Origin: Burkholderiales bacterium Ga0077543
GTDB taxonomy: Bacteria > Pseudomonadota > Gammaproteobacteria > Burkholderiales > Burkholderiaceae_C
Length of the DNA stretch: 64,000 nucleotides
Direction of reading: 5' to 3'
Assembly: GCA_001464055.1 (NCBI GenBank)
Contig: LNET01000073.1
Span: 62,001 to 126,000 of the forward strand
The position numbers and the translations under genes are program-made. The notes below the pieces were generated by a model. That model was not told where the DNA came from. It was given only the letters and a program-made list of their open reading frames with translations, and made no database searches. Below, one piece after another: positions 60,173-64,000 of the stretch (its first letter is position 1; every line of letters starts with the position of its first letter).

Positions 60173-62515
60173 ATGTCTCATGTCGATCCCGTCCGCCGTA
60201 CGCTTTTCCGATCTGCCGGCCGCCTGGCGGCGCTGGCCGCAGCCCTGGTGGTGGCCCTGCCTGCCCAGGCCCAGCAGTCGAATGGGAAGCTGGCCAGGGA
60301 CCTGCAGATGGCGCTGTCAACGCCGCCGGCTTCGCTGAACGTGCCCTGGGCCAGGACCGTACAGGGCAGCATGCACATCAAGGTGTTGATCAATGCCAAC
60401 AGCACCGATCCCGAGCTTGCAGCCCTGCGCCGCGAGATCCTGGCCCGCGGCGGATCGGTCTTCTACAACTATGCCTCGGTGCGGGCCTTGTCAGCCATGT
60501 TGCCGGCCAGTGCGCTGAATGCACTGGCTGCGCGCAGCGACGTGGTGGCCATCATTCCGAACCGCAGCACGCGCCGCCAGGCCAGCCTGTTGCAGGCCAC
60601 TACCGGCGCGCAGTCGGTATTGCCGGCGCTGCAGGGCGGTACGGCGACCCTGGGTGTGGACGGCCGCGGCGTCGCGATCGCCGTGCTCGACTCGGGCATC
60701 GACTTCCGCCACCAGAACCTGCTCGACGCCAGCGGCCGGACCCGGGTGGCCGGGGTCGTCGACTTCGTCGCGACGGGACGTGGTGCAGCCGGCCAGGGCT
60801 GGGCCAAGGGGCTCGACTACAGCGTGTCGATGAAGGCCACGCTGGACGGCAGCAAGTACAAGCATGGCGACAAGAAGATCGCGCCCTCGGCCAGCGTGCC
60901 CGACCCCTATGGCCACGGCACGCACGTGGCGGCGGTGGCCGCCGGTGCCGGCAACTACCAGCAGCCGCGCAGCGGTGGCATCGCCCCCGGGGCCCTGCTC
61001 TACGACGTGCGCGTGCTCGACGAGCGCGGCATCGGCAACCTGGCCGACGTGCTGGCCGGCATCGACTGGGTCATCCAGCGTTCGCGCATCAGCAACATCC
61101 GGGTCATGAACCTGAGCGTGGGGGCGCAGTCGACCGACTCGTTCGTCATCGACCCGCTGGCCCGGGCCGCCCGCAGCGCCACGGCTGCGGGCATCGTCGT
61201 CGTCACCTCGGCCGGCAACGCCGGCAAGGATGCCGCCGGCCGCATGGTCTACGGGTCCGTCTCGTCGCCCGGCCACGACCCCAGCGTCATCACGGTGGGT
61301 GCCAGCAACCCCCGCGCCACGGTCGGTCGCGGCGACGACAGCGTCGCCGGTTTCAGTTCACGCGGTCCCACCCGGGGCGGCCTGGTCTTTGCCAGCGGCC
61401 GGCGCTGGGCCGACAACCTCATCAAGCCCGACCTGGTGGCCCCGGGCAACCGCATCGTCGCCGCGCTCGGTGCCGAGCGGTTCGGCAACCCGCCGCGCTG
61501 GAACTTCCTGGCCAGCAACTACCCTCAGCTGACCCAGGTGCCGGGCGCCAGCCAAGCGTCGCGCCGCACGCTGATGGAAATGAGCGGCACCTCCATGGCC
61601 GCACCCGCCGTGGCCGGTGCCGCCGCGCTGATGCTGCAGGCCAACCCGGGGCTGACGCCGCCGCTGGTGAAGGCCATCCTGCAATACACGGCACTGCCGC
61701 TGGCGCAGGGCGGCCTGCTCGAGCAGGGCACGGGGCAGCTCAACGTCGAGGGTGCGGTGCGGCTGGCCCAGGCGCTGCGCACCGATCTTGCCGCCGCTCT
61801 GGCAGCGGGCACCCTGAAGGCCGGCGACAACATGGTCGCGGCAGGCCGCAGCCTGCCCGCGCCCATGTCCAGCCTGGCGGGCCAGCAGCTGCCCTGGGGC
61901 CAGCTGGTGTTTGCCGGCGGCACGCATCTGGTGGGTGGCGACGCGCTGTTCAGGCAGTGGCAACCGATCTACGACCCGCAACTGGTCTGGGCGCGCCAGC
62001 TGGTGCTGCGCAGCACGGTCACCTGGCTCAACGCGGCCGGCGTGGCGCCCCGTACTGTGCCCCGCGCCATCGTCGAGACCAACGCGTCGCGGCAGGCGCT
62101 GCTGACGCCCGGCGTGCGTTTGCTCGACAGCCTGGGAAGCAGCAGCGACGGCGGTGCCCGAGCCTTGCTGACGCCAGTACCGGCCCTGGCAGCCGCTGCT
62201 GCCGCTGGCCAGGGTGGCGCCATGCGCCAGGGCTTCAGTGGCGGCATGGGCAGCTTGCAGGGCGAAGGCTTCCTGCTGAGCGAAGGTTTCCTGTTGAGCG
62301 AGGGTTTCCTGCTGAGCGAGGGCTTTCTGCTCAGCGAAGGTTTCCTGCTGAGCGAAGGTTTCCTGTTGAGTGAGGGTTTCCTGCTGAGCGAAGGCTTCCT
62401 GCTCAGTGAAGGTTTCCTGCTGAGCGAAGGTTTCCTGCTCAGCGAGGGGCTGCTGTCGAGCGAGACGGTCATCGACCCCGCGACCACCCAGGATCCGGCA
62501 CTTCTGGGGGAGTAG
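60173..62515 (+). CDS. Secreted S8 (subtilisin-type) serine protease with hexapeptide-repeat tail
   Basis: 780 residues. Signal peptide (~10-33, ending AQAQ), an I9-like propeptide (~65-130), then the catalytic domain with D173 (VLDSGIDF), H248 (GHGTHVAAV) and S474 (GTSMAAPAVAG). Oxyanion Asn is expected in TSAGNAG. The C-terminal region (~510-690) is of unknown fold. Residues 700-759 are ten FLLSEG copies followed by a degenerate one. ATG 60173 has a short leader; ATG 60116 would add 19 residues. Function beyond extracellular proteolysis is unknown. Confidence 0.9.
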   Translation: MSHVDPVRRTLFRSAGRLAALAAALVVALPAQAQQSNGKLARDLQMALSTPPASLNVPWARTVQGSMHIKVLINANSTDPELAALRREILARGGSVFYNYASVRALSAMLPASALNALAARSDVVAIIPNRSTRRQASLLQATTGAQSVLPALQGGTATLGVDGRGVAIAVLDSGIDFRHQNLLDASGRTRVAGVVDFVATGRGAAGQGWAKGLDYSVSMKATLDGSKYKHGDKKIAPSASVPDPYGHGTHVAAVAAGAGNYQQPRSGGIAPGALLYDVRVLDERGIGNLADVLAGIDWVIQRSRISNIRVMNLSVGAQSTDSFVIDPLARAARSATAAGIVVVTSAGNAGKDAAGRMVYGSVSSPGHDPSVITVGASNPRATVGRGDDSVAGFSSRGPTRGGLVFASGRRWADNLIKPDLVAPGNRIVAALGAERFGNPPRWNFLASNYPQLTQVPGASQASRRTLMEMSGTSMAAPAVAGAAALMLQANPGLTPPLVKAILQYTALPLAQGGLLEQGTGQLNVEGAVRLAQALRTDLAAALAAGTLKAGDNMVAAGRSLPAPMSSLAGQQLPWGQLVFAGGTHLVGGDALFRQWQPIYDPQLVWARQLVLRSTVTWLNAAGVAPRTVPRAIVETNASRQALLTPGVRLLDSLGSSSDGGARALLTPVPALAAAAAAGQGGAMRQGFSGGMGSLQGEGFLLSEGFLLSEGFLLSEGFLLSEGFLLSEGFLLSEGFLLSEGFLLSEGFLLSEGFLLSEGLLSSETVIDPATTQDPALLGE
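62270..62449 (+). repeat. Ten tandem 18-base units encoding FLLSEG
   Basis: Units of TTCCTGCTGAGCGAAGGT with only synonymous changes (TTG/CTC for CTG, AGT for AGC, GAG for GAA, GGC/GGG for GGT). All ten keep Phe-Leu-Leu-Ser-Glu-Gly. Such protein-level purity with DNA variation implies selection on the peptide rather than a very recent DNA expansion. Copy number could vary by slippage. Confidence 0.95.
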
Positions 62516-62621
62516 GCCTCTTCTTCGTGAAACATCTGCTTGCAGGCGCAAGCGGTCGCTCAAGTTACACGTCAAGGCGTCGAATTCACGCGGAGTACTC
62601 GTCTCCGAATCCATCGTCTTC

Positions 62622-64000
62622 ATGCCCCCGCCACCGCTGCCCCAGCCTCAAGCCCCGTCAGGCTGGCGCGGCTTCCGTGCCCGGCATCTTTTCGACTACC
62701 CGCAGCCGGCCCTGCTGGCATGGCTGGGCATCAGCCTGGCGGGCGGCGCGGCGCTGATCTGGAGCCTGGGGCAGGTGCTGGTGCTGCCACTGGCCAGCGC
62801 CTGGCCGGTGGTGGCGGCCCTGGCGCTGGTGGTGGTGGCATCGCACCTGACGCTGAAGCTGCCGCGCACGAATTTCTCGATCGGCATCGCCGACGTCTTC
62901 AGTTACCTGTCGCTGGCCACGCTGGGACCGGCCGTGGCCGTGCTGGCGGTGGGCATCGAAGGGTTCCTGGGCACACGCAAGACCTCCAGGCGGCTGAGCA
63001 GCTGGATCAGCAGCCCGGCCGCGGGCATGGCGTCGATGGCGCTGGCGGGGCTGGTCTTCGAGCGCCTGAAGGCACTGGCCGTCGAGGGCGGTGCGACGCC
63101 CGAGGCGGCGGCTTTCGGGAGCCTGTTCGTGGCCGCGATGCTGAGCTACGGCCTGCCGATGCTGATGCTCATCGGCATGATGGCGCTCAAGCGTGGCGAG
63201 CGCATCGACCTGTTGCGCGACCCCTTGTCCTGGATCGTGCAGGCGCCGTGGATGCTGGCCGTGGCGTTGGGCTCGGCCTTCGTGGCCGGCATGGTGCACT
63301 TGAACGCCGTGCGCTTCGGCGCTGGTGTGATCGGCGTGTCGGTGGCACTGGTGCTGGGGCTGGCCTGGCTTCTGCGCGTCAGCCTGCAGCGCCAGGAAGC
63401 CGAGCGGGAAGCGCAGGAAGCCCTGGTCAGCGCCGCCCAGCGCGAGGCCGAACAGAGCCAGCAGCGCTTCACCGCGGCCTTCACGCATGCCGCCATCGGC
63501 ATGGCCATCGTGCGCAGCAGCGGCACCATCGTCCAGGCCAATCAGGCGCTGTGCGGGCTGATCGGACGCAGTCTGCAGGGGCTGGTCGGACAGCCCTTCA
63601 CCAGTCTTCTGTTCGACGGCGACGTGGCCCTGCTGGCCAGGCACGCGCACCAGGCGCATGGGCAGGCCGAGAGCAGCTTCTCGATGGAGCTGCGGGTGGC
63701 CCATGCCAGCGGCCGCGAACTGTGGGTGGTGTTGCACTGCAGCCCGCACATCGACCTGGGCGGCGAGGCCGACTGCCTCATCTACCAGCTGCACGACATC
63801 ACTTCACGCCACCTGGCCGAAGCGCGCTTGCAGCACATCGCCTTTCATGACGGATTGACCGACCTGGCCAACCGCAATTGCTTCAATGAACGCCTGGAGG
63901 TGGCGGTCGAAAGCAGCCGCCTCGACGCCGGCCGGCGTTTTGCGGTGCTGTTCCTGGACCTGGACCGCTTCAAGATGGTCAACGACAGCCTGGGCCACCT
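62622..64000 (+). CDS. Membrane PAS-GGDEF protein, 3'-truncated by window end
   Basis: 459 codons visible. The N-terminal ~250 residues hold about seven hydrophobic helices in a MASE-like layout. A short coiled region (QRQEAEREAQEAL, ~256) follows, then PAS (~285-405), then the start of a GGDEF domain (HDGLTDLANRNCFNERL, FLDLDRFKMVNDSLGH). The GGDEF signature and any EAL domain lie beyond the window, so cyclase activity cannot be judged. ATG 62622 gives a good N terminus. The 106-base gap before it shows no gene. Confidence 0.85.
   Translation, partial: MPPPPLPQPQAPSGWRGFRARHLFDYPQPALLAWLGISLAGGAALIWSLGQVLVLPLASAWPVVAALALVVVASHLTLKLPRTNFSIGIADVFSYLSLATLGPAVAVLAVGIEGFLGTRKTSRRLSSWISSPAAGMASMALAGLVFERLKALAVEGGATPEAAAFGSLFVAAMLSYGLPMLMLIGMMALKRGERIDLLRDPLSWIVQAPWMLAVALGSAFVAGMVHLNAVRFGAGVIGVSVALVLGLAWLLRVSLQRQEAEREAQEALVSAAQREAEQSQQRFTAAFTHAAIGMAIVRSSGTIVQANQALCGLIGRSLQGLVGQPFTSLLFDGDVALLARHAHQAHGQAESSFSMELRVAHASGRELWVVLHCSPHIDLGGEADCLIYQLHDITSRHLAEARLQHIAFHDGLTDLANRNCFNERLEVAVESSRLDAGRRFAVLFLDLDRFKMVNDSLGH

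Noticed and set aside
58132..62373. 1413-codon + strand frame over leuS and the subtilase
   Set aside because: It is antisense to leuS and out of frame with the subtilase; no family features, typical for high-GC DNA.
62270..62449. Possible CRISPR array or satellite DNA
   Set aside because: The units are contiguous with no spacers, stay in frame, and vary only at synonymous positions, so they are a protein repeat.

Overview
This window is a 64-kb piece of a high-GC chromosome with strong G/C third-position bias. Gene content and order point to a betaproteobacterium of the order Burkholderiales, probably the Rubrivivax/Leptothrix/Ideonella side. Indicators are the leuS-lptE-holA block, the amgK/lptD-surA-ksgA block, a MaeB-type malic enzyme, an FixJ-type C4-dicarboxylate two-component pair and a minor-pilin operon. 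This placement is an inference, because no rRNA is present. I saw no rRNA, tRNA, CRISPR array, complete insertion sequence or prophage. Coding density is very high, and many genes overlap by 1-20 bases or use GTG/TTG starts.

Layout. 1-9.7 kb: ferritin-like diiron protein, glutathione S-transferase, EamA permease, rhombosortase, glnE, nitrilase-family amidase, and a two-gene molybdenum hydroxylase. 9.8-18 kb: a UbiH-type monooxygenase, then a cassette of SPFH/SHOCT protein, double zinc-ribbon/DUF4178 membrane protein, DUF350 protein, membrane-embedded spermidine-synthase-like enzyme and Tat/lipobox flavin oxidoreductase, with a histidine phosphatase on the opposite strand. 18-25.1 kb: minor-pilin operon pilE-fimT-pilV-pilW-pilX-pilY1. 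25.2-32.7 kb: probable lipid or envelope metabolism with a metallophosphoesterase, an MGDG-synthase-like glycosyltransferase and phosphatidylserine decarboxylase in one operon, a divergent membrane-anchored class III aminotransferase, an Mpo1-like membrane protein and an MsbA-like ABC exporter. 32.8-36.2 kb: LysR regulator, a four-domain fasciclin lipoprotein and a one-domain fasciclin protein. 36.2-42.1 kb: amgK divergent from lptD-surA-ksgA. 42.1-43.3 kb: a lower-GC patch with a secreted barnase-type RNase and its barstar inhibitor, a perfect 18-bp inverted repeat and a gene remnant. 43.5-51 kb: maeB divergent from a DctS/DctR-like two-component pair, then thiL-pgpA-pncC in a tight run. 51.1-55.8 kb: giant Ig-like-repeat lipoprotein and a 2-hydroxyacid dehydrogenase. 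55.8-60 kb: leuS-lptE-holA on the minus strand. 60.2-64 kb: secreted subtilase with a hexapeptide-repeat tail, and a membrane PAS/GGDEF protein cut by the window end.

Common themes are envelope building (lptD, lptE, surA, amgK, pgpA, psd, ABC exporter), surface and secreted proteins (pilins, fasciclin, Ig repeats, subtilase, RNase), C4-dicarboxylate metabolism (maeB with the two-component pair) and nitrogen control (glnE). The best candidates for poorly described biology are the SPFH-DUF4178-DUF350-aminopropyltransferase-flavoprotein cassette (11.07-18.01 kb) and the putative lipid-modifying cluster (25.2-30.7 kb).
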